Positions 13,521 to 26,806 are shown, counted from the first letter of the stretch. The stretch: DNA of 64,000 nt from Pseudeuparius sepicola (GCA_963920635.1 OY987308.1:9304225-9368224), one strand, 5' to 3'. Notes: generated by a model not told the origin, from the letters alone. Made by a program: numbers and translations.

Positions 13521-15012
13521 GTAAACGTAAGCTACCGTACAATACTGCAAATATTTTGAACAATTTTGTTTCCGCCATTTATTTAGATCTCTTTTTGGTA
13601 ATAGAAGACTTAAGTTGCCCCAAATCAAAAAACAAGCCTGTTGACAATCTTAGAGGTTTTCGTGTATCTACTGTGATTTTGTAATTTTTCGACATTTAAA
13701 CTAGTAGAATGTTATAAATTATCAAAAATCAATCACTGTTGAAAATCTCAGACATTACGAGGACCTATTGTGGTTTTGTAATTTCTCAATACTATTTCAG
13801 TTTAAAGTAGTAAAAAGTGATTAACAAAAGTTCTTCAAAATAAAATCGTAAGCTCTGGAGCTAAACTTGTGAGATTAGAAAAATTTTGATTCCCGTGATC
13901 TCCTTTTCATAAAAGGAGACTAATGTTTTTTTTTGTGACAGCTGCAACGAAAGTTTATTATGAAAGGTTTTTCTGGTTGGAAAAGTCCTAGTTTCTGAAT
14001 TCCTAATTTCTTCGATACTACTTTACTAGTAAATGTACAAAACTGCAAATTTTTTAACAATATTGATTCCGTGGTTTATTTAGACCTCCTTTTGGTAAAA
14101 CCAGACTAAAGTTGCCCCGAATAAAAAAAAACGTGCCCTGTTGACAGTCTTAGTGGCTCGCTTAGAGGTTTTCGTGTATCTACTGTGATTTAAACTAGTA
14201 AAATGTTATAATATCAAAAAACAATCACTGTTGAAATTCTCAGACATTTCGAATACATAAAATGTTACTATTAATAGTTTTTCAGAATAAAATCGTATGC
14301 TCCAGAGCAAACCTTGTGAGATTTTGAACAATTTTGATTCCCGTAATCTCCTTTTCATAAAAGAAGACTAAAGAACTAATGTTCTTTTTTTGTGACAGCT
14401 ACAACAAAATTTCATAAACCTTGTGAGATTTTGAACAATTTTAATTCCCGTGATCTCCTTTTCATAAAAGAAGACTAAAGAACTAATGTTCCTTTTTTGC
14501 GATAGCTACAACAAAATTTCATTATGAACGGTTTTTCTTAGTTTCTAAATCTCTACTTTTTCGATACTATTTTACAGAAATCGTAAGCTGCCGCACAATA
14601 CTGAACAATTGAACAATTTTGTCTCCGTGATTTATTAGATCTCCTTTTGGTAAAAGAAGACTAAAGTTGCCCCGAATCAAAAAACATGTCCAGTTGAAAG
14701 TCTTAGAGGTTTTCGTGTATCTACTGTGATTTTCTAATTTTTCGACATTAAACTGTTATAAATTATCAAAAAACAATCAGTGTTTAATTTCTCAGACATT
14801 TCAAGTATCTATTGTGGTTTCGTAATTTTTTGATACTATTTCAGTTTAAAGAAGTAAAACTTGTGAAAATTTGAACAAATTTGATTCACGTGTTCAACTT
14901 TTTATAAAAGGAGACTAGTGAAACAGCTACAACAAAATTTCATTATGAAACTTTTTTCTGGATGGAAAACTATTAGTTTCTAAATGTCTAATTTTTTCGA
15001 TACTATTTTATC
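13521..15012 (+). repeat. Satellite unit 9, 1492 bp, (m,n)=(0,1)
   Basis: Same variant set as units 4 and 26 (tttccgcca, gaatacataaaatg, ttaattcccg, actgaacaattgaac). It shares with 45065 the rarer cccgtaatctcc (about 14341), and one T is missing near 14555. Direct counterpart of the unit at 45065. Confidence 0.93.
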
Positions 15013-15954
15013 GTAAACGTAAGCTACCGTACAATACTGCAAATATTTTGAACAATTTTGTTTCCGTCATTTATTTAGATCTCTTTTTGGTAATAGAAGA
15101 CTTAAGTTGCCCCAAATCAAAAAACAAGCCTGTTGACAATCTTAGAGGTTTTCGTGTATCTACTGTGATTTTGTAATTTTTCGACATTTAAACTAGTAGA
15201 ATGTTATAAATTATCAAAAATCAATCACTGTTGAAAATCTCAGACATTACGAGGACCTATTGTGGTTTTGTAATTTCTCAATACTATTTCAGTTTAAAGT
15301 AGTAAAAAGTGATTAACAAAAGTTCTTCAAAATAAAATCGTAAGCTCTGGAGCTAAACTTGTGAGATTAGAAAAATTTTGATTCCCGTGATCTCCTTTTC
15401 ATAAAAGGAGACTAATGTTTTTTTTTGTGACAGCTGCAACGAAAGTTTATTATGAAAGGTTTTTCTGATTGGAAAAGTCCTAGTTTCTGAATTCCTAATT
15501 TCTTCGATACTACTTTACTAGTAAATGTACAAAACTGCAAATTTTTTAACAATATTGATTCCGTGGTTTATTTAGACCTCCTTTTGGTAAAACCAGACTA
15601 AAGTTGCCCCGAATAAAAAAAAACGTGCCCTGTTGACAGTCTTAGTGGCTCGCTTAGAGGTTTTCGTGTATCTACTGTGATTTAAACTAGTAAACTGTTA
15701 TAAATTATCAAAAAACAATCAGTGTTTAATTTCTCAGACATTTCAAGTATCTATTGTGGTTTCGTAATTTTTTGATACTATTTCAGTTTAAAGAAGTAAA
15801 ACTTGTTAAAATTTGAACAAATTTGATTCACGTGTTCAACTTTTTATAAAAGGAGACTAGTGAAACAGCTACAACAAAATTTCATTATGAAACTTTTTTC
15901 TGGATGGAAAACTATTAGTTTCTAAATGTCTAATTTTTTCGATACTATTTTATC
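15013..15954 (+). repeat. Satellite unit 10, 942 bp, (m,n)=(0,0)
   Basis: Short unit with the Q-to-R-tail junction (actagtaaactg, about 15687). Carries ctgattgg in a (about 15467) and cttgttaaaa in a'' (about 15802). Its start aligns with 46558 and its end with the end of the unit at 47500, so one copy here corresponds to two in the second segment. Confidence 0.92.
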
Positions 15955-17447
15955 GTAAACGTAAGCTACCGTACAATACTGCAAATATTTTGAACAATTT
16001 TGTTTCCGTCATTTATTTAGATCTCTTTTTGGTAATAGAAGACTTAAGTTGCCCCAAATCAAAAAACAAGCCTGTTGACAATCTTAGAGGTTTTCGTGTA
16101 TCTACTGTGATTTTGTAATTTTTCGACATTTAAACTAGTAGAATGTTATAAATTATCAAAAATCAATCACTGTTGAAAATCTCAGACATTACGAGGACCT
16201 ATTGTGGTTTTGTAATTTCTCAATACTATTTCAGTTTAAAGTAGTAAAAAGTGATTAACAAAAGTTCTTCAAAATAAAATCGTAAGCTCTGGAGCTAAAC
16301 TTGTGAGATTAGAAAAATTTTGATTCCCGTGATCTCCTTTTCATAAAAGGAGACTAATGTTTTTTTTTGTGACAGCTGCAACGAAAGTTTATTATGAAAG
16401 GTTTTTCTGGTTGGAAAAGTCCTAGTTTCTGAATTCCTAATTTCTTCGATACTACTTTACTAGTAAATGTACAAAACTGCAAATTTTTTAACAATATTGA
16501 TTCCGTGGTTTATTTAGACCTCCTTTTGGTAAAACCAGACTAAAGTTGCCCCGAATAAAAAAAAACGTGCCCTGTTGACAGTCTTAGTGGCTCGCTTAGA
16601 GGTTTTCGTGTATCTACTGTGATTTAAACTAGTAAAATGTTATAATATCAAAAAACAATCACTGTTGAAATTCTCAGACATTTCGAATACATAAAATGTT
16701 ACTATTAATAGTTTTTCAGAATAAAATCGTATGCTCCAGAGCAAACCTTGTGAGATTTTGAACAATTTTGATTCCCGTGATCTCCTTTTCATAAAAGAAG
16801 ACTAAAGAACTAATGTTCTTTTTTTGTGACAGCTACAACAAAATTTCATAAACCTTGTGAGATTTTGAACAATTTTAATTCCCGTGATCTCCTTTTCATA
16901 AAAGAAGACTAAAGAACTAATGTTCCTTTTTTGCGATAGCTACAACAAAATTTCATTATGAACGGTTTTTCTTAGTTTCTAAATCTCTACTTTTTTCGAT
17001 ACTATTTTACAGAAATCGTAAGCTGCCGCACAATACTGAACAATTGAACAATTTTGTCTCCGTGGTTTATTAGATCTCCTTTTGGTAAAAGAAGACTAAA
17101 GTTGCCCCGAATCAAAAAACATGTCCAGTTGAAAGTCTTAGAGGTTTTCGTGTATCTACTGTGATTTTCTAATTTTTCGACATTAAACTGTTATAAATTA
17201 TCAAAAAACAATCAGTGTTTAATTTCTCAGACATTTCAAGTATCTATTGTGGTTTCGTAATTTTTTGATACTATTTCAGTTTAAAGAAGTAAAACTTGTG
17301 AAAATTTGAACAAATTTGATTCACGTGTTCAACTTTTTATAAAAGGAGACTAGTGAAACAGCTACAACAAAATTTCATTATGAAACTTTTTTCTGGATGG
17401 AAAACTATTAGTTTCTAAATGTCTAATTTTTTCGATACTATTTTATC
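15955..17447 (+). repeat. Satellite unit 11, 1493 bp, (m,n)=(0,1)
   Basis: Variant set of the unit 4/9 group except that P has tttccgtca. Private cgtggtttat in R (about 17061). The counterpart is the unit at 48442, also 1493 bp (offset 32,487). Confidence 0.92.
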
Positions 17448-18387
17448 GTAAACGTAAGCTACCGTACAATACTGCAAATATTTTGAACAATTTTGTTTCC
17501 GTCATTTATTTAGATCTCTTTTTGGTAATAGAAGACTTAAGTTGCCCCAAATCAAAAAACAAGCCTGTTGACAATCTTAGAGGTTTTCGTGTATCTACTG
17601 TGATTTTGTAATTTTTCGACATTTAAACTAGTAGAATGTTATAAATTATCAAAAATCAATCACTGTTGAAAATCTCAGACATTACGAGGACCTATTGTGG
17701 TTTTGTAATTTCTCAATACTATTTCAGTTTAAAGTAGTAAAAAGTGATTAACAAAAGTTCTTCAAAATAAAATCGTAAGCTCTGGAGCTAAACTTGTGAG
17801 ATTAGAAAAATTTTGATTCCCGTGATCTCCTTTTCATAAAAGGAGACTAATGTTTTTTTTTGTGACAGCTGCAACGAAAGTTTATTATGAAAGGTTTTTC
17901 TGATTGGAAAAGTCCTAGTTTCTGAATTCCTAATTTCTTCGATACTACTTTACTAGTAAATGTACAAAACTGCAAATTTTTTAACAATATTGATTCCGTG
18001 GTTTATTTAGACCTCCTTTTGGTAAAACCAGACTAAAGTTGCCCCGAATAAAAAAAAACGTGCCCTGTTGACAGTCTTAGTGGCTCGCTTAGAGGTTTTC
18101 GTGTATCTACTGTGATTTAAACTAGTAAAATGTTATAATATCAAAAAACAATCACTGTTGAAATTCTCAGACATTTCAAGTATCTATTGTGGTTTCGTAA
18201 TTTTTTGATACTATTTCAGTTTAAAGAAGTAAAACTTGTGAAAATTTGAACAAATTTGATTCACGTGTTCAACTTTTTATAAAAGGAGACTAGTGAAACA
18301 GCTACAACAAAATTTCATTATGAAACTTTTTTCTGGATGGAAAACTATTAGTTTCTAAATGTCTAATTTTTTCGATACTATTTTATC
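17448..18387 (+). repeat. Satellite unit 12, 940 bp, (m,n)=(0,0)
   Basis: Minimal unit P c a Q c' a''. Unlike units 5, 10, 27 and 28, its Q block has its normal end (ctagtaaaatgttataat) and the join lies inside the c-type block (ctcagacatttc followed by aagtatct, about 18165-18185). This is a second, independent way of reaching 940 bp. The counterpart is the unit at 49935. Confidence 0.92.
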
Positions 18388-20815
18388 GTAAACGTAAGCT
18401 ACCGTACAATACTGCAAATATTTTGAACAATTTTGTTTCCGTCATTTATTTAGATCTCTTTTTGGTAATAGAAGACTTAAGTTGCCCCAAATCAAAAAAC
18501 AAGCCTGTTGACAATCTTAGAGGTTTTCGTGTATCTACTGTGATTTTGTAATTTTTCGACATTTAAACTAGTAGAATGTTATAAATTATCAAAAATCAAT
18601 CACTGTTGAAAATCTCAGACATTACGAGGACCTATTGTGGTTTTGTAATTTCTCAATACTATTTCAGTTTAAAGTAGTAAAAAGTGATTAACAAAAGTTC
18701 TTCAAAATAAAATCGTAAGCTCTGGAGCTAAACTTGTGAGATTAGAAAAATTTTGATTCCCGTGAACTCCTTTTCATAAAAGGAGACTAATGTTTTTTTT
18801 TGTGACAGCTGCAACGAAAGTTTATTATGAAAGGTTTTTCTGGTTGGAAAAGTCCTAGTTTCTGAATTCCTAATTTCTTCGATACTACTTTACTAGTAAA
18901 TGTACAAAACTGCAAATTTTTTAACAATATTGATTCCGTGGTTTATTTAGACCTCCTTTTGGTAAAACCAGACTAAAGTTGCCCCGAATAAAAAAAACGT
19001 GCCCTGTTGACAGTCTTAGTGGCTCGCTTAGAGGTTTTCGTGTATCTACTGTGATTTAAACTAGCAAAATGTTATAATATCAAAAAACAATCACTGTTGA
19101 AATTCTCAGACATTTCGAATACCTAAAATGTTACTATTAATAGTTTTTCAGAATAAAATCGTATGCTCCAGAGCAAACCTTGTGAGATTTTGAACAATTT
19201 TGATTCCCGTGATCTCCTTTTCATAAAAGAGGACTAAAGAACTAATGTTCTTTTTTTGTGACAGCTACAACAAAATTTCATAAACCTTGTGAGATTTTGA
19301 ACAATTTTGATTCCCGTGATCTCCTTTTCATAAACGAAGACTAAAGAACTAATGTTCCTTTTTTGCGATAGCTACAACAAAATTTCATTATGAACGGTTT
19401 TTCTTAGTTTCTAAATCTCTACTTTTTTCGATACTATTTTACAGAAATCGTAAGCTGCCGCACAATACTGCAATGATTTTGAACAATTTTGTCTCCGTGA
19501 TTTATTAGATCTCCTTTTGGTAAAAGAAGACTAAAGTTGCCCCGAATCAAAAAACATGTCCAGGTTTTCTTGTACATTTCGAGGACCTATTGTGTTTTAA
19601 AGTTTAAAGTAGTAAAAGTGATAACAAAAGTTCTTCAGAATAAAATCGTAAGCTCTGGAGCTCAACTTGTGAGATTAGAGAAATTTTGATTCCCGTGATC
19701 TCCTTTTCATAAAAGGAGACTAATGTTTTTTTTTGTGACAGCTGCAACGAAAGTTTATTATGAAAGGTTTTTCTGGTTGGAAAAGTCCTAGTTTCTGAAT
19801 TCCTAATTTCTTCGATACTACTTTACTAGTAAATATACAAAACTGCAAATTTTTTAACAATATTGATTCCGTGGTTTATTTAGACCTCCTTTTGGTAAAA
19901 CCAGACTAAAGTTGCCCCGAATAAAAAAAAACGTGCCCTGTTGACAGTCTTAGTGGCTCGCTTAGAGGTTTTCGTGTATCTACTGTGATTTAAACTAGTA
20001 AAATGTTATAATATCAAAAAACAATCACTGTTGAAATTCTCAGACATTTCGAATACCTAAAATGTTACTATTAATAGTTTTTCAGAATAAAATCGTATGC
20101 TCCAGAGCAAACCTTGTGAGATTTTGAACAATTTTGATTCCCGTGATCTCCTTTTCATAAAAGAAGACTAAAGAACTAATGTTCTTTTTTTGTGACAGCT
20201 ACAACAAAATTTCATAAACCTTGTGAGATTTTGAACAATTTTGATTCCCGTGATCTCCTTTTCATAAAAGAAGACTAAAGAACTAATGTTCCTTTTTTGC
20301 GATAGCTACAACAAAGTTTCATTATGAACGGTTTTTCTTAGTTTCTAAATCTCTACTTTTTTCGATACTATTTTACAGAAATCGTAAGCTGCCGCACAAT
20401 ACTGCAATGATTTTGACAATTTTGTCTCCGTGATTTATTAGATCTCCTTTTGGTAAAAGAAGACTAAAGTTGCCCCGAATCAAAAAACATGTCCAGTTGA
20501 AAGTCTTAGAGGTTTTCGTGTATCTACTGTGATTTTCTAATTTTTCGACATTAAACTGTTATAAATTATCAAAAAACAATCAGTGTTTAATTTCTCAGAC
20601 ATTTCAAGTATCTATTGTGGTTTCGTAATTTTTTGATACTATTTCAGTTTAAAGAAGTAAAACTTGTGAAAATTTGAACAAATTTGATTCACGTGTTCAA
20701 CTTTTTATAAAAGGAGACTAGTGAAACAGCTACAACAAAATTTCATTATGAAACTTTTTTCTGGATGGAAAACTATTAGTTTCTAAATGTCTAATTTTTT
20801 CGATACTATTTTATC
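18388..20815 (+). repeat. Satellite unit 13, 2428 bp, (m,n)=(1,1), recombinant
   Basis: The 5' part has gtgaactcc (18762) as in the unit at 50875. From Q onward it has ctagcaaaatg (about 19062), aagaggac, aaatatac (19833), caaagtttc (20313) and a one-A loss giving ttttgacaatttt (about 20411), all as in the unit at 52748. It is thus equivalent to units 31 and 32 joined with about 1874 bp missing. Confidence 0.92.
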
Positions 20816-22661
20816 GTAAACGTAAGCTACCGTACAATACTGCAAATATTTTGAACAATTTTGTTTCCGTCATTTATTTAGATCTCTTTTTGGTAATAGA
20901 AGACTTAAGTTGCCCCAAATCAAAAAATAAGCCTGTTGACAATCTTAGAGGTTTTCGTGTATCTACTGTGATTTTGTAATTTTTCGACATTTAAACTAGT
21001 AGAATGTTATAAATTATCAAAAATCAATCACTGTTGAAAATCTCAGACATTACGAGGACCTATTGTGGTTTTGTAATTTCTCAATACTATTTCAGTTTAA
21101 AGTAGTAAAAAGTGATTAACAAAAGTTCTTCAAAATAAAATCGTAAGCTCTGGAGCTAACTTGTGAGATTAGAAAAATTTTGATTCCCGTGATCTCCTTT
21201 TCATAAAAGGAGACTAATGTTTTTTTTTGTGACAGCTGCAACGAAATTTTATTATGAAAGGTTTTTCTGGTTGGAAAAGTCCTAGTTTCTGAATTCCTAA
21301 TTTCTTCGATACTACTTTACTAGTAAATGTACAAAACTGCAAATTTTTTAACAATATTGATTCCGTGGTTTATTTAGACCTCCTTTTGGTAAAACCAGAC
21401 TAAAGTTGCCCCGAATAAAAAAAAACGTGCCCTGTTGACAGTCTTAGTGGCTCGCTTAGAGGTTTTCGTGTATCTACTGTGATTTAAACTAGTAAAATGT
21501 TATAATATCAAAAAAATGATATAATAAAATGTTACTATTAATAGTTTTTCAGAATAAAATCGTATGCTCCAGAGCAAACCTTGTGAGATTTTGAACAATT
21601 TTGATTCCCGTGATCTCCTTTTCATAAAAGAAGACTAAAGAACTAATGTTCTTTTTTTGTGACAGCTACAACAAAATTTCATAAACCTTGTGAGATTTTG
21701 AACAATTTTGATTCCCGTGATCTCCTTTTCATAAACGAAGACTAAAGAACTAATGTTCCTTTTTTGCGATAGCTACAACAAAATTTCATTATGAACGGTT
21801 TTTCTTAGTTTCTAAATCTCTACTTTTTTCGATACTATTTTACAGAAATCGTAAGCTGCCGCACAATACTGCAATGATTTTGAACAATTTTGTCTCCGTG
21901 ATTTATTAGATCTCCTTTTGGTAAAAGAAGACTAAAGTTGCCCCGAATCAAAAAACATGTCCAGGTTTTCTTGTACATTTCGAGGACCTATTGTGTTTTA
22001 AAGTTTAAAGTAGTAAAAGTGATAACAAAAGTTCTTCAGAATAAAATCGTAAGCTCTGGAGCTCAACTTGTGAGATTAGAGAAATTTTGATTCCCGTGAT
22101 CTCCTTTTCATAAAAGGAGACTAATGTTATTTTTTGTGACAGCTGCAACGAAAGTTTATTATGAAAGGTTTTTCTGGTTGGAAAAGTCCTAGTTTCTGAA
22201 TTCCTAATTTCTTCGATACTACTTTACTAGTAAATGTACAAAACTGCAAATTTTTTAACAATATTGATTCCGTGGTTTATTTAGACCTCCTTTTGGTAAA
22301 ACCAGACTAAAGTTGCCCCGAATAAAAAAAAACGTGCCCTGTTGACAGTCTTAGTGGCTCGCTTAGAGGTTTTCGTGTATCTACTGTGATTTAAACTAGT
22401 AAAATGTTATAATATCAAAAAACAATCACTGTTGAAATTCTCAGACATTTCAAGTATCTATTGTGGTTTCGTAATTTTTTGATACTATTTCAGTTTAAAG
22501 AAGTAAAACTTGTGAAAATTTGAACAAATTTGATTCACGTGTTCAACTTTTTATAAAAGGAGACTAGTGAAACAGCTACAACAAAATTTCATTATGAAAC
22601 TTTTTTCTGGATGGAAAACTATTAGTTTCTAAATGTCTAATTTTTTCGATACTATTTTATC
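20816..22661 (+). repeat. Satellite unit 14, 1846 bp, (m,n)=(1,0)
   Basis: Copy of unit 1: same altered cs block (about 21505-21530), same gagctaac loss and same aaaaaataagcc. Offset to unit 1 is 20,805 bp and to the unit at 55177 is 34,361 bp. Confidence 0.93.
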
Positions 22662-24534
22662 GTAAACGTAAGCTACCGTACAATACTGCAAATATTTTGA
22701 ACAATTTTGTTTCCGTCATTTATTTAGATCTCTTTTTGGTAATAGAAGACTTAAGTTGCCCCAAATCAAAAAACAAGCCTGTTGACAATCTTAGAGGTTT
22801 TCGTGTATCTACTGTGATTTTGTAATTTTTCGACATTTAAACTAGTAGAATGTTATAAATTATCAAAAATCAATCACTGTTGAAAATCTCAGACATTACG
22901 AGGACCTATTGTGGTTTTGTAATTTCTCAATACTATTTCAGTTTAAAGTAGTAAAAAGTGATTAACAAAAGTTCTTCAAAATAAAATCGTAAGCTCTGGA
23001 GCTAAACTTGTGAGATTAGAAAAATTTTGATTCCCGTGAACTCCTTTTCATAAAAGGAGACTAATGTTTTTTTTTGTGACAGCTGCAACGAAAGTTTATT
23101 ATGAAAGGTTTTTCTGGTTGGAAAAGTCCTAGTTTCTGAATTCCTAATTTCTTCGATACTACTTTACTAGTAAATGTACAAAACTGCAAATTTTTTAACA
23201 ATATTGATTCCGTGGTTTATTTAGACCTCCTTTTGGTAAAACCAGACTAAAGTTGCCCCGAATAAAAAAAACGTGCCCTGTTGACAGTCTTAGTGGCTCG
23301 CTTAGAGGTTTTCGTGTATCTACTGTGATTTAAACTAGTAAAATGTTATAATATCAAAAAACAATCACTGTTGAAATTCTCAGACATTTCGAATACCTAA
23401 AATGTTACTATTAATAGTTTTTCAGACTAAAATCGTATGCTCCAGAGCAAACCTTGTGAGATTTTGAACAATTTTGATTCCCGTGATCTCCTTTTCATAA
23501 AAGAAGACTAAAGAACTAATGTTCTTTTTTTGTGACAGCTACAACAAAATTTCATAAACCTTGTGAGATTTTGAACAATTTTGATTCCCGTGATCTCCTT
23601 TTCATAAACGAAGACTAAAGAACTAATGTTCCTTTTTTGCGATAGCTACAACAAAATTTCATTATGAACGGTTTTTCTTAGTTTCTAAATCTCTACTTTT
23701 TTCGATACTATTTTACAGAAATCGTAAGCTGCCGCACAATACTGCAATGATTTTGAACAATTTTGTCTCCGTGATTTATTAGATCTCCTTTTGGTAAAAG
23801 AAGACTAAAGTTGCCCCGAATCAAAAAACATGTCCAGGTTTTCTTGTACATTTCGAGGACCTATTGTGTTTTAAAGTTTAAAGTAGTAAAAGTGATAACA
23901 AAAGTTCTTCAGAATAAAATCGTAAGCTCTGGAGCTCAACTTGTGAGATTAGAGAAATTTTGATTCCCGTGATCTCCTTTTCATAAAAGGAGACTAATGT
24001 TATTTTTTGTGACAGCTGCAACGAAAGTTTATTATGAAAGGTTTTTCTGGTTGGAAAAGTCCTAGTTTCTGAATTCCTAATTTCTTCGATACTACTTTAC
24101 TAGTAAATGTACAAAACTGCAAATTTTTTAACAATATTGATTCCGTGGTTTATTTAGACCTCCTTTTGGTAAAACCAGACTAAAGTTGCCCCGAATAAAA
24201 AAAAACGTGCCCTGTTGACAGTCTTAGTGGCTCGCTTAGAGGTTTTCGTGTATCTACTGTGATTTAAACTAGTAAAATGTTATAATATCAAAAAACAATC
24301 ACTGTTGAAATTCTCAGACATTTCAAGTATCTATTGTGGTTTCGTAATTTTTTGATACTATTTCAGTTTAAAGAAGTAAAACTTGTGAAAATTTGAACAA
24401 ATTTGATTCACGTGTTCAACTTTTTATAAAAGGAGACTAGTGAAACAGCTACAACAAAATTTCATTATGAAACTTTTTTCTGGATGGAAAACTATTAGTT
24501 TCTAAATGTCTAATTTTTTCGATACTATTTTATC
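22662..24534 (+). repeat. Satellite unit 15, 1873 bp, (m,n)=(1,0)
   Basis: Carries gtgaactcc (about 23035) and cagactaaaatcg (about 23424), like unit 2, but a'' has gtgaaaatttg rather than gtgtaaatttg. It is nearly the same as the next unit, suggesting a one-unit duplication. Confidence 0.92.
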
Positions 24535-26407
24535 GTAAACGTAAGCTACCGTACAATACTGCAAATATTTTGAACAATTTTGTTTCCGTCATTTATTTAG
24601 ATCTCTTTTTGGTAATAGAAGACTTAAGTTGCCCCAAATCAAAAAACAAGCCTGTTGACAATCTTAGAGGTTTTCGTGTATCTACTGTGATTTTGTAATT
24701 TTTCGACATTTAAACTAGTAGAATGTTATAAATTATCAAAAATCAATCACTGTTGAAAATCTCAGACATTACGAGGACCTATTGTGGTTTTGTAATTTCT
24801 CAATACTATTTCAGTTTAAAGTAGTAAAAAGTGATTAACAAAAGTTCTTCAAAATAAAATCGTAAGCTCTGGAGCTAAACTTGTGAGATTAGAAAAATTT
24901 TGATTCCCGTGAACTCCTTTTCATAAAAGGAGACTAATGTTTTTTTTTGTGACAGCTGCAACGAAAGTTTATTATGAAAGGTTTTTCTGGTTGGAAAAGT
25001 CCTAGTTTCTGAATTCCTAATTTCTTCGATACTACTTTACTAGTAAATGTACAAAACTGCAAATTTTTTAACAATATTGATTCCGTGGTTTATTTAGACC
25101 TCCTTTTGGTAAAACCAGACTAAAGTTGCCCCGAATAAAAAAAACGTGCCCTGTTGACAGTCTTAGTGGCTCGCTTAGAGGTTTTCGTGTATCTACTGTG
25201 ATTTAAACTAGTAAAATGTTATAATATCAAAAAACAATCACTGTTGAAATTCTCAGACATTTCGAATACCTAAAATGTTACTATTAATAGTTTTTCAGAC
25301 TAAAATCGTATGCTCCAGAGCAAACCTTGTGAGATTTTGAACAATTTTGATTCCCGTGATCTCCTTTTCATAAAAGAAGACTAAAGAACTAATGTTCTTT
25401 TTTTGTGACAGCTACAACAAAATTTCATAAACCTTGTGAGATTTTGAACAATTTTGATTCCCGTGATCTCCTTTTCATAAACGAAGACTAAAGAACTAAT
25501 GTTCCTTTTTTGCGATAGCTACAACAAAATTTCATTATGAACGGTTTTTCTTAGTTTCTAAATCTCTACTTTTTTCGATACTATTTTACAGAAATCGTAA
25601 GCTGCCGCACAATACTGCAATGATTTTGAACAATTTTGTCTCCGTGATTTATTAGATCTCCTTTTGGTAAAAGAAGACTAAAGTTGCCCCGAATCAAAAA
25701 ACATGTCCAGGTTTTCTTGTACATTTCGAGGACCTATTGTGTTTTAAAGTTTAAAGTAGTAAAAGTGATAACAAAAGTTCTTCAGAATAAAATCGTAAGC
25801 TCTGGAGCTCAACTTGTGAGATTAGAGAAATTTTGATTCCCGTGATCTCCTTTTCATAAAAGGAGACTAATGTTATTTTTTGTGACAGCTGCAACGAAAG
25901 TTTATTATGAAAGGTTTTTCTGGTTGGAAAAGTCCTAGTTTCTGAATTCCTAATTTCTTCGATACTACTTTACTAGTAAATGTACAAAACTGCAAATTTT
26001 TTAACAATATTGATTCCGTGGTTTATTTAGACCTCCTTTTGGTAAAACCAGACTAAAGTTGCCCCGAATAAAAAAAAACGTGCCCTGTTGACAGTCTTAG
26101 TGGCTCGCTTAGAGGTTTTCGTGTATCTACTGTGATTTAAACTAGTAAAATGTTATAATATCAAAAAACAATCACTGTTGAAATTCTCAGACATTTCAAG
26201 TATCTATTGTGGTTTCGTAATTTTTTGATACTATTTCAGTTTAAAGAAGTAAAACTTGTGTAAATTTGAACAAATTTGATTCACGTGTTCAACTTTTTAT
26301 AAAAGGAGACTAGTGAAACAGCTACAACAAAATTTCATTATGAAACTTTTTTCTGGATGGAAAACTATTAGTTTCTAAATGTCTAATTTTTTCGATACTA
26401 TTTTATC
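24535..26407 (+). repeat. Satellite unit 16, 1873 bp, (m,n)=(1,0)
   Basis: Near-copy of unit 15 that ends with gtgtaaatttg in a'' (about 26258), as in units 2 and 34. Only one unit stands at the matching place in the first (1857) and last (57024) segments, so units 15/16 mark a gain here or losses elsewhere. Confidence 0.92.
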
Positions 26408-26604
26408 GTAAACGTAAGCTACCGTACAATACTGCAAATATTTTGAACAATTTTGTTTCCGTCATTTATTTAGATCTCTTTTTGGTAATAGAAGAATTAA
26501 GTTGCCCCAAATCAAAAAACAAGCCTGTTGACAATCTTAGAGGTTTTCGTGTATCTACTGTGATTTTGTAATTTTTCGACATTTAAACTAGTAGAATGTT
26601 ATAA
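26408..26604 (+). repeat. Block P (b-type monomer, unit opener)
   Basis: About 197 bp, the b-type variant that opens each unit. Distinguishing words are gtaaacgtaagctaccg, tttccgtcatttatttag and ctctttttggtaatagaag. It shares with Q and R the order aagct..ccg.acaatactgc, gaacaattttg, ccgtgatttat or similar, ccttttggtaaaagaagact, gttgcccc and gttttcgtgtatctactgtg. Confidence 0.88.
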
Positions 26605-26730
26605 ATTATCAAAAATCAATCACTGTTGAAAATCTCAGACATTACGAGGACCTATTGTGGTTTTGTAATTTCTCAATACTATTTCAGTTTAAAGTAGTAA
26701 AAAGTGATTAACAAAAGTTCTTCAAAATAA
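26605..26730 (+). repeat. Block c (c-type)
   Basis: About 126 bp, from atcaaaaatcaatcactg to aaaagttcttcaa. Its middle aligns by eye with the 3' half of the preceding P block (ttgaaaatct.. / ttgacaatct.., ctattgtggttttgtaattt / ctactgtgattttgtaattt, spacing about 98 bp). It therefore looks like a duplicated half-monomer rather than a third monomer. Confidence 0.8.
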
Positions 26731-26737
26731 AATCGTA

Positions 26738-26749
26738 AGCTCTGGAGCT
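26738..26749. repeat. 12-bp dyad AGCTC-tg-GAGCT in block a
   Basis: Five-base arms around a two-base spacer. The matching place in a' (27183-27194) reads TGCTC-ca-GAGCA, so the outer pair changed A..T to T..A and pairing was kept. Broken in the units at 12023 and 43567 (ggaact). Confidence 0.85.
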
Positions 26750-26785
26750 AAACTTGTGAGATTAGAAAAATTTTGATTCCCGTGA

Positions 26786-26806
26786 TCTCCTTTTCATAAA
26801 AGGAGA
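26786..26806. repeat. Inverted repeat, 9-bp arms, 3-base loop, in block a
   Basis: TCTCCTTTT-cat-AAAAGGAGA is perfectly self-complementary over nine pairs and is present in most a blocks. In a' the second arm has degenerated (aaaagaaga or aaacgaaga). It is lost in one copy at about 8477 by deletion of tcc and altered where gtgaactcc occurs. Confidence 0.9.
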
